Assembly: GCF_000429725.1 (NCBI RefSeq)
Contig: NZ_AUCK01000016.1
Location: forward strand, 27,171-91,170
Direction of reading: 5' to 3'
Source of the DNA: Alkalicoccus chagannorensis DSM 18086
GTDB taxonomy: Bacteria > Bacillota > Bacilli > Bacillales > Salisediminibacteriaceae
Length of the DNA stretch: 64,000 nt
Made by a program: the position numbers and the translations under genes. Each line of letters begins with the position of its first letter. Position 1 is the first letter of the stretch. Positions 42,250 through 50,436 of the stretch are shown here, one piece after another. The notes beneath the pieces are model-generated. The model was not told the origin of the DNA, ran no database searches, and saw only the letters and a list, made by a program, of their open reading frames with translations.

Positions 42250-43857
42250 TTACCGGTTGTAAATGGCTTCCACTTGATCGCGGAGAGCCCGCTTTAAAAA
42301 TTTCCCTACCGACGTCTTCGGAATTTCTTCGAAGAAGAGTACATCATCCGGAAGCCACCACTTAGCAAAATCAGGCCGCAGGTGATCCAGCACAGCTTCT
42401 TTATCTGCCTCTGCCCCGTCGTGCAGCACGACGCAGGCAACTGGACGTTCCTGCCATTCCGGATCAGGAACGGCCACGACGGAAGCTTCGAATACGGCAG
42501 GATGGGCCATCAGGGCATTTTCTAAATCCACCGATGATATCCACTCTCCTCCGCTTTTAATCAAATCCTTCGTACGGTCGACGATTTTAATGACGCCTTC
42601 TTCGTCTACCGTACAGACATCTCCAGTATGGAGCCATCCGTCGGAGAAGGCTTCTTCACTTCGTTCATCCTTATAATATTGATCGGCAATCCAAGGACCG
42701 CGCAGCTGCAGTTCTCCCATTTCTTCATCATTCCACGCCGCTTCTCCATGCTCCCCGACTACCCGCATTTCAAGCCCCGGCACGAGAATTCCCTGCCTGG
42801 CGCGGATATCCAGTTTTTCTTCTGTACTAAGGTCCTGCTGGTAGCTCTTCAGACGGGAAACGGTAGCAAGCGGACTCGTTTCTGTCATGCCGTAGGCGTG
42901 CAGAAACGGAACGCCATAGGTTTCTTCAAACGTCCGGATCATGCCTGCCGGGGCTGCCGATCCGCCGCAGAGAACCGCCCTCAGACTGGAAACATCCTGT
43001 TTGTTCTGCTCCAGCTCTTTCAGCAGAGCCAGCCAGATGGTCGGTACGCCGGCTGCTACGGTCACCTTTTCAGAGGCGATCATGCCGGCAAGCAGTTCCG
43101 GCGTGAAACGCGGTCCCGGCATGACTTGTTCTGCGCCCATCCACACTGCCGCATACGGAATGCCCCATGCATTCACGTGGAACATGGGGACGACCGGCAT
43201 GATGGAATCTGATTCTGAAACGGCTGCAGAATCAGCGAGGGCAAGACTCATACTGTGAAGCACGGTCGACCGGTGCGTGTATTCCACACCTTTCGGATTC
43301 CCGGTTGTGGCTGAAGTGAAGCACATACCTGCTGGTGCCGTTTCGTCGAGATCCTTCCGGAACGACGTCGATGCATCTCCTTCAGCAATCCAGTCTTCAT
43401 AGGAAAAGACATTCTCTATTTTCGTTTCCGGCAGCGCTTGTTCATCCGTCATGACGATCACTTTCTCAACCGTCGTCAGTTGATCAAACACCTGCTCGAC
43501 AAGGGGAAAGACGTCATCATCTACGAACAGAAGTTTATCCTCTGCATGATTAATGATAAAAATGATGTGTTCGGCCGACAGGCGGATATTGATCGTGTGT
43601 ACAACGGCGCCGATACCCGGCACACCAAAATAGAGCTCGAGATGGCGGTGGTGATTCCAGGCAAGCGTTCCTACCTTATCTCCTTCCTGGACGCCGGCTT
43701 TCGTGAGCATGTCTGCCAGCTGTCTCGTCCGAGCACCGATCTCCTTGTATGTAATGCGCTGCACTCCTCCTCCAGTTCGTGAGACGACCTCTTTTTTCGG
43801 GAAAAATTGTTCCGCTCTCTCCAGCATTTGTGGGATAAGCAGGCTTCCTTTCATCAT
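42250..43857 (-). CDS. Long/medium-chain acyl-CoA synthetase
   Basis: A 535-residue AMP-binding enzyme. The adenylation motif appears as TSATTGNPKGVEYTHRS, followed by AYGMTETSPLATVS, GWLHTGDVCTVDEEG, VDRTKDLIKSGGEWIS and C-terminal PKTSVGKFLKRALRD. It activates fatty acids to acyl-CoA via acyl-AMP. Chain length cannot be told. It is divergent from the CdaR/PucR-type regulator with a near-consensus CcpA cre site between them, so carbon catabolite control is likely. GGAGGGATG precedes the start at 43857. Confidence 0.93.
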   Translation of the reverse strand: MMKGSLLIPQMLERAEQFFPKKEVVSRTGGGVQRITYKEIGARTRQLADMLTKAGVQEGDKVGTLAWNHHRHLELYFGVPGIGAVVHTINIRLSAEHIIFIINHAEDKLLFVDDDVFPLVEQVFDQLTTVEKVIVMTDEQALPETKIENVFSYEDWIAEGDASTSFRKDLDETAPAGMCFTSATTGNPKGVEYTHRSTVLHSMSLALADSAAVSESDSIMPVVPMFHVNAWGIPYAAVWMGAEQVMPGPRFTPELLAGMIASEKVTVAAGVPTIWLALLKELEQNKQDVSSLRAVLCGGSAAPAGMIRTFEETYGVPFLHAYGMTETSPLATVSRLKSYQQDLSTEEKLDIRARQGILVPGLEMRVVGEHGEAAWNDEEMGELQLRGPWIADQYYKDERSEEAFSDGWLHTGDVCTVDEEGVIKIVDRTKDLIKSGGEWISSVDLENALMAHPAVFEASVVAVPDPEWQERPVACVVLHDGAEADKEAVLDHLRPDFAKWWLPDDVLFFEEIPKTSVGKFLKRALRDQVEAIYNR

Positions 43858-43900
43858 CGTGCATCCCTCCTTGTCAGAATAAGGCTATTATCGCACGGAT

Positions 43901-43914
43901 GGAAAGCGCTTTCA
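43901..43914. promoter_or_regulatory. CcpA cre site between acyl-CoA synthetase and regulator genes
   Basis: GGAAAGCGCTTTCA matches the cre consensus TGWAARCGYTWWCA at 13 of 14 positions. It lies 43 bp upstream of the acyl-CoA synthetase start and just upstream of the divergent regulator's promoter. Confidence 0.7.
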
Positions 43915-43934
43915 ATGAATGACTATTCATTTGG

Positions 43935-43963
43935 TTGGCAGAATGGTGCAATTCCCCTATACT
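43935..43963 (+). promoter_or_regulatory. Sigma-A type promoter of the CdaR/PucR-type regulator
   Basis: TTGGCA (43935-43940) and TATACT (43958-43963), 17-nt spacing. Confidence 0.65.
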
Positions 43964-43990
43964 GAGGAAAGCAGCAAGGAGGGGATCGTA

Positions 43991-45082
43991 TTGGAATTGA
44001 CGCCGTCTCTCGCTCAGCGCATCGTCGGTGAAGTGCAGCAGGTACTGCAGGAAGAAATGATCGTCGTTAATACCGAAGCCGAGATTATCGCTGCGGTCAA
44101 GCGTGAACGGATTGGTGATTGGCATGGAGGGGCTGCCCTGGTGCTGGAGGAGCCGAAGCAGCTCACCATCACGCCGGCCATGGTGCCGGAGCTGGCTCAT
44201 GTGAAGCCGGGCATCATTATGCCGCTGATGGCTGATGGCCGCTGTATCGGGGTCGTCGGACTAACCGGCGAACCCGACAACATCCGTCCATTTGCAGATA
44301 TCGTCCGCCGCATGACAGAACTGATCATTCAGGAGGCTGCACTCATTGAACAGCAGGAATACAGTCGACGCGGACTGACGGCATTTTTTTACGAATGGCT
44401 CTACCTCAGCCTGAGCCTGGAGGAAATCGAGCGGAGAGCCTCGCTGCTTCAGGTGCCGATTCATCCGCCGTTCACCTGTATCCTCGTGCAGTGCAGTTCA
44501 GAAGCCGAGGCTGAACCGATTGCCCTGCAGCGGCAGATGGAGTCGACCCTGCAGCGTCATCTGCAGCTCCGGTGTTCGGTCCCTTGGGGGATGCACCAGC
44601 TGCTTGTACTCGCTGACAGCAGTCAGGCAGACGTGCTGGAACGAATGGAAGAACCGCTGCTGACCGCCTCCCGGGCTCAAGCCGGCGCCGCAGATGTCCA
44701 TGCGGTTCAAGATTTCCCAGCAGCTTTTCAACAGGCCGTATCGGCGCTGCAAACCGGTAAATCCGGCCTGATCCGCTATGAAACGCTCGTGCTGGAGCAG
44801 CTCCTTGCCGAGGTGAGCAGAGAAAGCGCTGCGGATTTCATCCGTAAAGTGACCGGAGGCTTCCGCGGTGATGCGGCTCTGATCGACACCCTCCATACCC
44901 TGCTTGATCACGACTTCCAGTTGAAAACAACAGCCGAAGCGCTCCATATTCATATCAACACCCTTCATTACAGAATGCAGAAAATCAAAGAACGAAGCGG
45001 ATTTCACCCCCGTTCTTCAGAAGGGGCAGCCATGTTCTACCTCGCACGAAAGATGGAGGAACAGCAGAACCCGTTCAGGTAG
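43991..45082 (+). CDS. CdaR-type transcriptional regulator (sugar-diacid recognition, PucR-like HTH)
   Basis: A 363-residue protein starting at TTG with AAGGAGG 8 bases upstream. The N-terminal ~130 residues are a putative sugar diacid recognition domain (LAQRIVGEVQQVL, IGDWHGGAALVLEEPKQ, PLMADGRCIGVVGLTG). The C-terminal part ends in a PucR-type HTH: LIDTLHTLLDHDFQLKTTAEALHIHINTLHYRMQKIKERSG (in parts). Such proteins activate glycerate/glycolate or diacid genes. The target is not clear here; the divergent acyl-CoA synthetase gene is the nearest candidate, perhaps as autoregulated neighbour only. Confidence 0.87.
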   Translation: MELTPSLAQRIVGEVQQVLQEEMIVVNTEAEIIAAVKRERIGDWHGGAALVLEEPKQLTITPAMVPELAHVKPGIIMPLMADGRCIGVVGLTGEPDNIRPFADIVRRMTELIIQEAALIEQQEYSRRGLTAFFYEWLYLSLSLEEIERRASLLQVPIHPPFTCILVQCSSEAEAEPIALQRQMESTLQRHLQLRCSVPWGMHQLLVLADSSQADVLERMEEPLLTASRAQAGAADVHAVQDFPAAFQQAVSALQTGKSGLIRYETLVLEQLLAEVSRESAADFIRKVTGGFRGDAALIDTLHTLLDHDFQLKTTAEALHIHINTLHYRMQKIKERSGFHPRSSEGAAMFYLARKMEEQQNPFR

Positions 45083-45162
45083 GAGCGGGAGGCAATGATC
45101 TTATACGTACGTTCATCACACGAGAAGAACACAGAACTTTCATAAATAAAGGAGTGCTGTAC

Positions 45163-45558
45163 ATGTCAGCTATACACAAGAAGATGCAGATAAAAGAGAA
45201 CATGGTTCTCTATGTTCCAGCGTCGGTCCCTGCTTTTTTCGAGCAGGAACTCACCGACTGGACGAACACCGTCATCCGCAGCCTCGACAGCACCGTTCCC
45301 GACGGAATGATCTTTTTTGTTGAAAACCGGGCAGCTCTCGCAGAAGCAGCGCTGCTGGTCCGGAGCCACCTTCCGGAAGACGGCCTGCTTTGGATGGCCT
45401 ATCCGAAACGCACTTCTAAACAGTACCAATCTGATATCAATAGAGATGCCGGCTGGGAACCACTCGAAGACCTTTCGCTCAGAGGGGTCCGCCAAATTGC
45501 GCTGGACGAAGACTGGTCCGCCCTGCGGTGGCGTCCGGACCCGAAAAAGACCCGCTGA
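45163..45558 (+). CDS. DUF3052-type protein
   Basis: A 131-residue protein with a MQIKENMVLYVPASVP start, DGMIFFVENRAALAEAA, GLLWMAYPKRTSKQYQSDINRD and the C-terminal signature RGVRQIALDEDWSALRWRP. This pattern is that of DUF3052-family proteins, probably small cytoplasmic alpha/beta proteins of unknown function. I used ATG at 45163-45165, with AAAGGAG about 8 bases upstream; a GTG in the same frame overlaps the ribosome site. Confidence 0.8.
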   Translation: MSAIHKKMQIKENMVLYVPASVPAFFEQELTDWTNTVIRSLDSTVPDGMIFFVENRAALAEAALLVRSHLPEDGLLWMAYPKRTSKQYQSDINRDAGWEPLEDLSLRGVRQIALDEDWSALRWRPDPKKTR

Positions 45559-45639
45559 CCATCCAGGAGGAGCAGCATGCCGCTTTACCGAATACACGTC
45601 GAAAGCGGAAAGCGCTCTTGGTCGGAGCCGCGTATCCCG

Positions 45640-45725
45640 AAGGTTCGTCAAGGGGAAAACGTGCTCTTCGTTCGTCCAGCGCATGAAGCTGTATTCTTCT
45701 TCCTGTGACACCTTTCTTACGAACG
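45640..45725 (+). repeat. Dispersed intergenic repeat, degenerate copy
   Basis: GGGGAAAACGTGCTCTTCGTTC, then CAGCGCATGAAGC and ATTCTTCTTC, resemble unit B of the family at 9797-9892. Upstream at 45601-45625 is a trace of unit A (GGTCGGAGCCGCGTA). Confidence 0.45.
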
Positions 45726-45728
45726 TAC

Positions 45729-45766
45729 AAAAGGGCCGTCCCTATGTTTGGGGACAGCCCTTTTAT
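45729..45766. terminator. Bidirectional terminator between DUF3052 and lipoprotein genes
   Basis: AAAAGGGCCGTCCC and GGGGACAGCCCTTTT (one mismatch) around a 7-nt loop. It serves the convergent genes ending at 45558 and 45848. Confidence 0.8.
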
Positions 45767-45847
45767 CTCTTCTCAAAAGCAGGACAGCGGCGCTCATGCC
45801 CGCTGTACGGCCGGCTCCATTCACCACCGGCCCGGTCTCCTGCTGCC

Positions 45848-46627
45848 TTATTGACACAGCTCTCTGCCTTCTTCTTCTGTGATACCACGCCTGCAGTGGA
45901 GCCGCTGTTCGACACCGGCTATGCCCCAGGCACCATCCACTTCCTCCATGTGAAAGCGGAAGTCCTCGCCTGCCAGTGCGTCGTCACGGAGGCCCCACTG
46001 GAGCACGAGCACCTCCGCCCCGGCATCCTCATGTCTACTGCGGACAGCAGTCTCATCGAACGCGTCCGTCCCATCAAACCATCCGGCTTCGCTCATCCAG
46101 TCAAACACGAGCCGTTCAGGAGAGGTATACGCACTCGTACCGGAGGCAAAGGCATCGTCGATCTCCATGTCCGCGTCCATCCAAGCAGTAGATCCTGGTT
46201 CCCAGTCGTCCATGCCCTCAGGAGGGTCCATGACCATCCAGAGCTGTTCATAGAATCCTTCCGCTTGAAAATCCACGTCCGGCTCTTCATGCTCCAATAC
46301 TGCCTCTGTTTCTTCTTCTTCCGACGCTTCCAGCTGCTCCTCTGCTTCAGCCAGCTCTTCCTCCAGCTCTTCCACCTCCGCTTCCAGAGCGGCGGTCTCT
46401 TCGTCATGCTCTTCCTGCATGGAGGTCAGCTCATCACCATCCTCCGTCTGTTCGTTGTCTGTATCGACGGTCTCCTCTTCCTCCGGCCCCTCTGTCGTCT
46501 CCACGTTCGCCTCTTCCTGCTGTTCCTCGTGATTGTTATTCGACTGAGCTGCAGGATTCTCTGCTTCGTTCTCCCCTCCACAGGCTGTGAGCACCAGCGC
46601 AGAGGTGAGTATCATGTATTTTTTCAC
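45848..46627 (-). CDS. Highly acidic secreted lipoprotein with coiled coil
   Basis: A 259-residue lipoprotein. Lipobox LTAC makes Cys16 the anchor. Residues 17-70 are almost only Glu, Gln, Asn, Asp and Thr; residues ~70-120 form a heptad-like Glu-rich coiled coil (EEHDEETAALEAEVEELEEE in part). Residues ~120-259 are a compact acidic domain with three Cys near the end (RLHCRRGITEEEGRELC). I do not recognise the C-terminal domain. It probably sits on the outer membrane face. The strong acidity fits a halophile. RBS GGAGG precedes the start. Confidence 0.8.
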   Translation of the reverse strand: MKKYMILTSALVLTACGGENEAENPAAQSNNNHEEQQEEANVETTEGPEEEETVDTDNEQTEDGDELTSMQEEHDEETAALEAEVEELEEELAEAEEQLEASEEEETEAVLEHEEPDVDFQAEGFYEQLWMVMDPPEGMDDWEPGSTAWMDADMEIDDAFASGTSAYTSPERLVFDWMSEAGWFDGTDAFDETAVRSRHEDAGAEVLVLQWGLRDDALAGEDFRFHMEEVDGAWGIAGVEQRLHCRRGITEEEGRELCQ

Positions 46628-46648
46628 AGCCGCCCCTCCTTTGCCGGG

Positions 46649-47197
46649 TCACGTAGAACGTTTGAACGGAAATCCTTCAAATGGCAGTGTCAACGGCCCG
46701 GTCATGTAATTCTTCTCCCGTTCCGCGGAGAGATATTCTACGTTGAGCGTTTTCTTCTCCGGGTGCAGCGCTTCTCCTTTGACGATGTCGCCAATCGCAA
46801 TCACAAAATCACCTGAATCAATAATGGAAGAAAGCCGGCATTCAAAATAAGCAACGGCCTCTTTCAAGAGAGGCACTCCTGTCTCTCCATAAAAGAAGTG
46901 CTCTTCCCCCAGATCGTTGACTGCATGCGAGCCGGAAAAGAACTGATCATGGAGCTGCTCCTGATCATGCGCAGCCATGCTGAGTCCCCAGACGCCTCCT
47001 CGGCGGACGATATCAGTGCCTTCGAACTCTTTCGGGAAACAGGTAATCATGCGCGGAGGGTCATGAGACGCCTGCGTGGTCCAGCAGCCAAAATGGAAAT
47101 GCGCTTTCTCTTCATCGGCAGTCGACACAAAAAATACACCCCGGGATCGGAGGTCGTATACTTCACTAAACGGGTCTTTTCCTTGTTTGGAATCCAT
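46649..47197 (-). CDS. Flavin reductase-like protein
   Basis: A 182-residue protein of the flavin-reductase-like (FMN-binding split barrel) fold: FSEVYDLRSRGVFFVSTADEE, FGCWTTQASHDPPRMITCFPKEFEG, FSGSHAVNDL and VAYFECRLSSIIDSGDFVIAIGDIVKGEAL. These proteins bind FMN or FAD and reduce it with NAD(P)H, supplying a partner oxygenase; no partner is nearby. ATG at 47195-47197 is used (GGGAG 9 bases upstream); another ATG two codons earlier is too close. The gene is divergent from the SMP-30 gene. Confidence 0.82.
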   Translation of the reverse strand: MDSKQGKDPFSEVYDLRSRGVFFVSTADEEKAHFHFGCWTTQASHDPPRMITCFPKEFEGTDIVRRGGVWGLSMAAHDQEQLHDQFFSGSHAVNDLGEEHFFYGETGVPLLKEAVAYFECRLSSIIDSGDFVIAIGDIVKGEALHPEKKTLNVEYLSAEREKNYMTGPLTLPFEGFPFKRST

Positions 47198-47339
47198 CTG
47201 CATCTACTCCCTTTTTCTTTTTTCTTCTTCCTCGATAGAACGATACGTTATTACCGTTCTTTACCCTCCTCCGACCTCTTTCATGCGTAGGATGTTTCCG
47301 AACCGGGAAAATCGGTTATACCTGGAAATAGAGGTGAGG

Positions 47340-48218
47340 ATGATGGCGAAACCAGAACTGATCTATGATGCTAACGCGCTGCTTGCTGAAGGTCCCTGCT
47401 GGAATGAAGAAGAACAACTGCTCCTCTGGGTTGATATCGACGGAGAGGCGCTCCATTTCCTTGATCCGCTCGGGGCAGATGAGGCGCATCCTGTAGGAGA
47501 GAAAATCGGCTCCGCTGTGTTCGGCACCTCCGGTAGTGTCTACATGTGTACGGAGACCGGCTTTTACCATTACGACCGGGAAACCCGGGAGAAAACTCAC
47601 ATTTACGATCCCGAAAAAGGAATGCACGGCAACCGTTTTAATGATGGGAAAGCCGATCCCGCCGGACGTTACTGGTCTGGAACGATGGTGCTGGAAGGAG
47701 AAGACAATCAGGCAGGCCTGTACTGCATGGGAGTCGATCAAAGGGTGCATCAAGTGCTGGATAAGGTTACCGTCTCCAACGGGATGGCCTGGAATGAACC
47801 GGAGGAAATCATGTACTACATCGATACGCCGCGACGGACCATCCGCCGCTTTCAGATCGACCTGGAAAGCGGGCGTCTCGGAGAACTGACCTGCGCATTC
47901 GAGGTCCCAGAACATTTCGGCTTTCCGGACGGCATGACAATCGATGCAGACGGCCGGCTCTGGGTGGCGTTTTTCGAGGGCGGATGTGTCCGCTGCATCG
48001 ACCCGGAAGAAGGCCGCGTCGTCGACAAAATCGAGCTGCCTGCCTCCCGCGTGACCTCCTGCTGTTTCGGCGGCAGAGACATGGATGAGCTCTATATCAC
48101 AACGGCACGAGGTGGGCTGTCTGACGAAGAACTCGAAGAACAGCCTCATGCCGGCGGTATTTTCCGATTGAAGCTCGACGTGAGAGGCGCCCGCTCTTAC
48201 CGGTTCCAGGACAGCTGA
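47340..48218 (+). CDS. SMP-30/gluconolactonase family protein
   Basis: A 292-residue beta-propeller lactonase-like protein: Glu of ALLAEGPCWNEEEQLLLWVD, NRFNDGKADPAGRYWSGTM (metal-binding Asn and Asp), SNGMAWNEPEEIMYYIDT and FPDGMTIDADGRLWVAFFEGG. The family opens sugar lactones (gluconolactone, xylonolactone, arabinolactone) using a divalent metal; the substrate is not determined here. Start at 47340 or the adjacent ATG at 47343, with GAGGTG upstream. A terminator follows at 48243. Confidence 0.92.
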   Translation: MMAKPELIYDANALLAEGPCWNEEEQLLLWVDIDGEALHFLDPLGADEAHPVGEKIGSAVFGTSGSVYMCTETGFYHYDRETREKTHIYDPEKGMHGNRFNDGKADPAGRYWSGTMVLEGEDNQAGLYCMGVDQRVHQVLDKVTVSNGMAWNEPEEIMYYIDTPRRTIRRFQIDLESGRLGELTCAFEVPEHFGFPDGMTIDADGRLWVAFFEGGCVRCIDPEEGRVVDKIELPASRVTSCCFGGRDMDELYITTARGGLSDEELEEQPHAGGIFRLKLDVRGARSYRFQDS

Positions 48219-48242
48219 AAATAAGCTGCAAGCGCAAATACG

Positions 48243-48277
48243 AAGGAGAAGACGGAAGATTCCAGTCTTCTCCTTTT
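48243..48277 (+). terminator. Terminator of the SMP-30 gene
   Basis: AAGGAGAAGAC (48243-48253) and GTCTTCTCCTT (48265-48275), 11-bp stem, followed by TTTAT. It is 25 bp past the stop. Confidence 0.85.
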
Positions 48278-48437
48278 ATATGTCGACGCCCGCACGTCGG
48301 ATGCATCACCTGTCGGCCGTTGATGAGACTGCGCTGGCGTCAGTGGCACAGTGCGTTTTCTAAGCGCCTTCCTGCTGCTGCAGTTTTCTATCTTTCCGCG
48401 CAGGGAATAGGTTACACGTACCGGAAGGGGGACCACG

Positions 48438-49100
48438 ATGTTTACATCCAAGCCACTTGCCTATCAGACATGGAAACAAATCTGCTTTTTCCACTACCCG
48501 GTTTCTCCGGAGCAGCTACAGTCACTCCTGCCCGAAGAACTGCATGCCGATACGTGGGATGGCACTTCCTGGATCACGATTTCTGCTTTTACCGCCGAAA
48601 ACAACCAAGCCGATCTCCGCCTGAAAACATTCACACGTCCTCCCTATCAGGAAATGCAGGTGCGAACGTACGTCTCCCGGCACGGCGAACCCGGTGTCTA
48701 CCTGCTGCATGCGGTCGTCAATGATTCGATGATTGCCTCCGGTGCATCGTCATTCGCCGGACTTCCTTTCCATCATGGAACGATCAATAAAGAGGCGCAC
48801 ACCTTCACGGCAGAGACGGATCAGCTTCAGTACGGCGGCTCTTTGACTCCAAATGGACCAGCCCGTCCTTCTGCGGAAGGATCCCGCTCTGCCTGGATGA
48901 CCAAGCGCTGGTCTATGTGGAAGCAGGGACGTCATCACATCGAAAAGGCGCCTATCGGCCGGGAAGTTTGGGAAATCGCTCCGGCATCTGGAACCGTCAC
49001 GTCCCACTCTCTCCCGGCTGCACTGGATGTCGACGAACAAAAGTTGATCTGTGAGTATGCACCGATCAAGGAGATGTCGTATTATCCGTTTCGGAAGTAA
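48438..49100 (+). CDS. DUF2071 family protein (YqjF-like)
   Basis: A 220-residue protein with the DUF2071 layout: WKQICFFHYPVSPEQLQSLLPEELHADTWDGTSWITISAF, LRTYV-type segment seen as EMQVRTYVSRHGEPGVYLL and C-terminal SAWMTKRWSMWKQGRHHIE. These proteins have an acetoacetate-decarboxylase-like fold but unknown function. ATG at 48438 has AAGGGGGA upstream. It is monocistronic on the plus strand. Confidence 0.87.
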   Translation: MFTSKPLAYQTWKQICFFHYPVSPEQLQSLLPEELHADTWDGTSWITISAFTAENNQADLRLKTFTRPPYQEMQVRTYVSRHGEPGVYLLHAVVNDSMIASGASSFAGLPFHHGTINKEAHTFTAETDQLQYGGSLTPNGPARPSAEGSRSAWMTKRWSMWKQGRHHIEKAPIGREVWEIAPASGTVTSHSLPAALDVDEQKLICEYAPIKEMSYYPFRK

Positions 49101-49235
49101 GCTGATAGAGCTTTGACAGAAAACCCGCGTCATGCCGCTGACACGCTGCCGGATGTTCACCTGCAGCGGGACCGCCTCCTCGCTTGCTAATAGATTCACA
49201 GCTTTTCATCATCCTGAAAGAAAGGGGGTTTGACG

Positions 49236-50270
49236 TTGCAGATTGCTATTCCGACGGTACTTGATATTCAGTACGGCGCGCTCGAGAAACTCGAAGAACG
49301 GTGCCTGGAACATGGGTTCCGCACCCTTCTGTTATGGTGCGATGCTTTCACCTACACAGAAGTGATCCCGCACCTGCAGTGGAAGCACCTTTATGTGCAG
49401 ATTGAAAAAATAGAAGACGGGAAAGAGGTGTCCCAGCTGGCAGCTGACGCTTATGACCTCGCTTCCGTGGATGCCATGGCAGCCTGTGGAGGCGGCGGTG
49501 TCATCGATCAGGGCAAATACGCTGCATTCCTCCGCGGGCTTCCGTTTATCAGCATACCGACATCCGCTTCCAACGACGGCTTTGCAAGTACGACCTGCTC
49601 GTTATATCAGCAGGGGCGCCGGATTAGTGTTCCGGCAGCTGTCCCTTACGCTGTGATAGCCGATCTCGATGTGATTCAGCACACACCGGAGGAAATGCTT
49701 CTCTCCGGTGTCGGCGATGTGATGTCGAACATTCCTGCCCTGTACGACTGGCAGTTCGAAGCGGATGCCGGTGTCGGCCGTGTTCATGCATTTGCCGCCA
49801 TGCTCAGCAGAAATGCCGTCAACAGCTTTATCCGTACGCCCATGCAGGACATCCGTCATCCTGCTTTTCTAAAAGAACTGGTGAGCGCGCTGACCATGAG
49901 CGGGGTATCCACTGTCATCAGCGGGTCAACAGCGCCGATCAGCGGTTCGGAACACCTCCTCTCCCACGCGCTCGATCAGGAAGCAGCGACTCCCGGACGT
50001 CATGGCATTCAGGTCGGAACAGCTGCCTACTTGATGTGCCTTGTTCATGAACACCGCTCCGAAAGACTCTACAAAGTCTTCAGCAGGACCGGCTTTTTCG
50101 ACTGGGTCCGTGCCCATCCTCTGAACAGAGAAGACTGGATTCGCGCCGTAGAAGCAGCACCTGCAATCAAACCGAAAAGACATACGTACCTGCATGAGGA
50201 AGCTTGGCGGAAGAAAGCCATTCATCTGCTGGAAACCGATGCTGTATTAGCAGAACTCTTCACTCCTTAA
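49236..50270 (+). CDS. sn-Glycerol-1-phosphate dehydrogenase (AraM/EgsA-like)
   Basis: A 344-residue protein of the iron-containing/glycerol dehydrogenase family. Motifs: AACGGGGVIDQGKYAAFLRGLPFISIPTSASNDGFAS (NAD and substrate loop, in part), PYAVIADLDVI, GVGDVMSNIPALYDW, and metal-binding His in GSEHLLSHALD and PGRHGIQVG. It would reduce dihydroxyacetone phosphate to sn-glycerol-1-phosphate with NAD(P)H. In Bacilli AraM makes the precursor of heptaprenylglyceryl phosphate. It is not beside arabinose genes here. I chose TTG at 49236-49238, with AAAGGGGG 7 bases upstream. Confidence 0.9.
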   Translation: MQIAIPTVLDIQYGALEKLEERCLEHGFRTLLLWCDAFTYTEVIPHLQWKHLYVQIEKIEDGKEVSQLAADAYDLASVDAMAACGGGGVIDQGKYAAFLRGLPFISIPTSASNDGFASTTCSLYQQGRRISVPAAVPYAVIADLDVIQHTPEEMLLSGVGDVMSNIPALYDWQFEADAGVGRVHAFAAMLSRNAVNSFIRTPMQDIRHPAFLKELVSALTMSGVSTVISGSTAPISGSEHLLSHALDQEAATPGRHGIQVGTAAYLMCLVHEHRSERLYKVFSRTGFFDWVRAHPLNREDWIRAVEAAPAIKPKRHTYLHEEAWRKKAIHLLETDAVLAELFTP

Positions 50271-50370
50271 AACAGACACTTCAACGTAAGCGTCAAAGAA
50301 TACGTACCTAGACTGGGAGCTGTTCCTGCAGTGCCAAAAAGCCAGCCGGGCGTCGTGTTCCGGCACCGAC

Positions 50371-50407
50371 AAAAAGGCCGTTTCCACTATGGGAAACGGC
50401 CTTTTTC
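50371..50407. terminator. Bidirectional terminator between G1P dehydrogenase and xynB
   Basis: AAAAAGGCCGTTTCC and GGGAAACGGCCTTTTT, 15-bp stem, loop of 5. It serves the convergent genes ending at 50270 and 50437, and closes the xylan operon. Confidence 0.9.
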
Positions 50408-50436
50408 CTTCTATTTTCAGGGGGGAAAAGAAGGTG

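Noticed and set aside
45317..46816. 499-codon plus-strand open frame
   Set aside because: It covers the DUF3052 gene end and the antisense of the acidic lipoprotein; the open length comes from the complement of Glu/Gln-rich codons.
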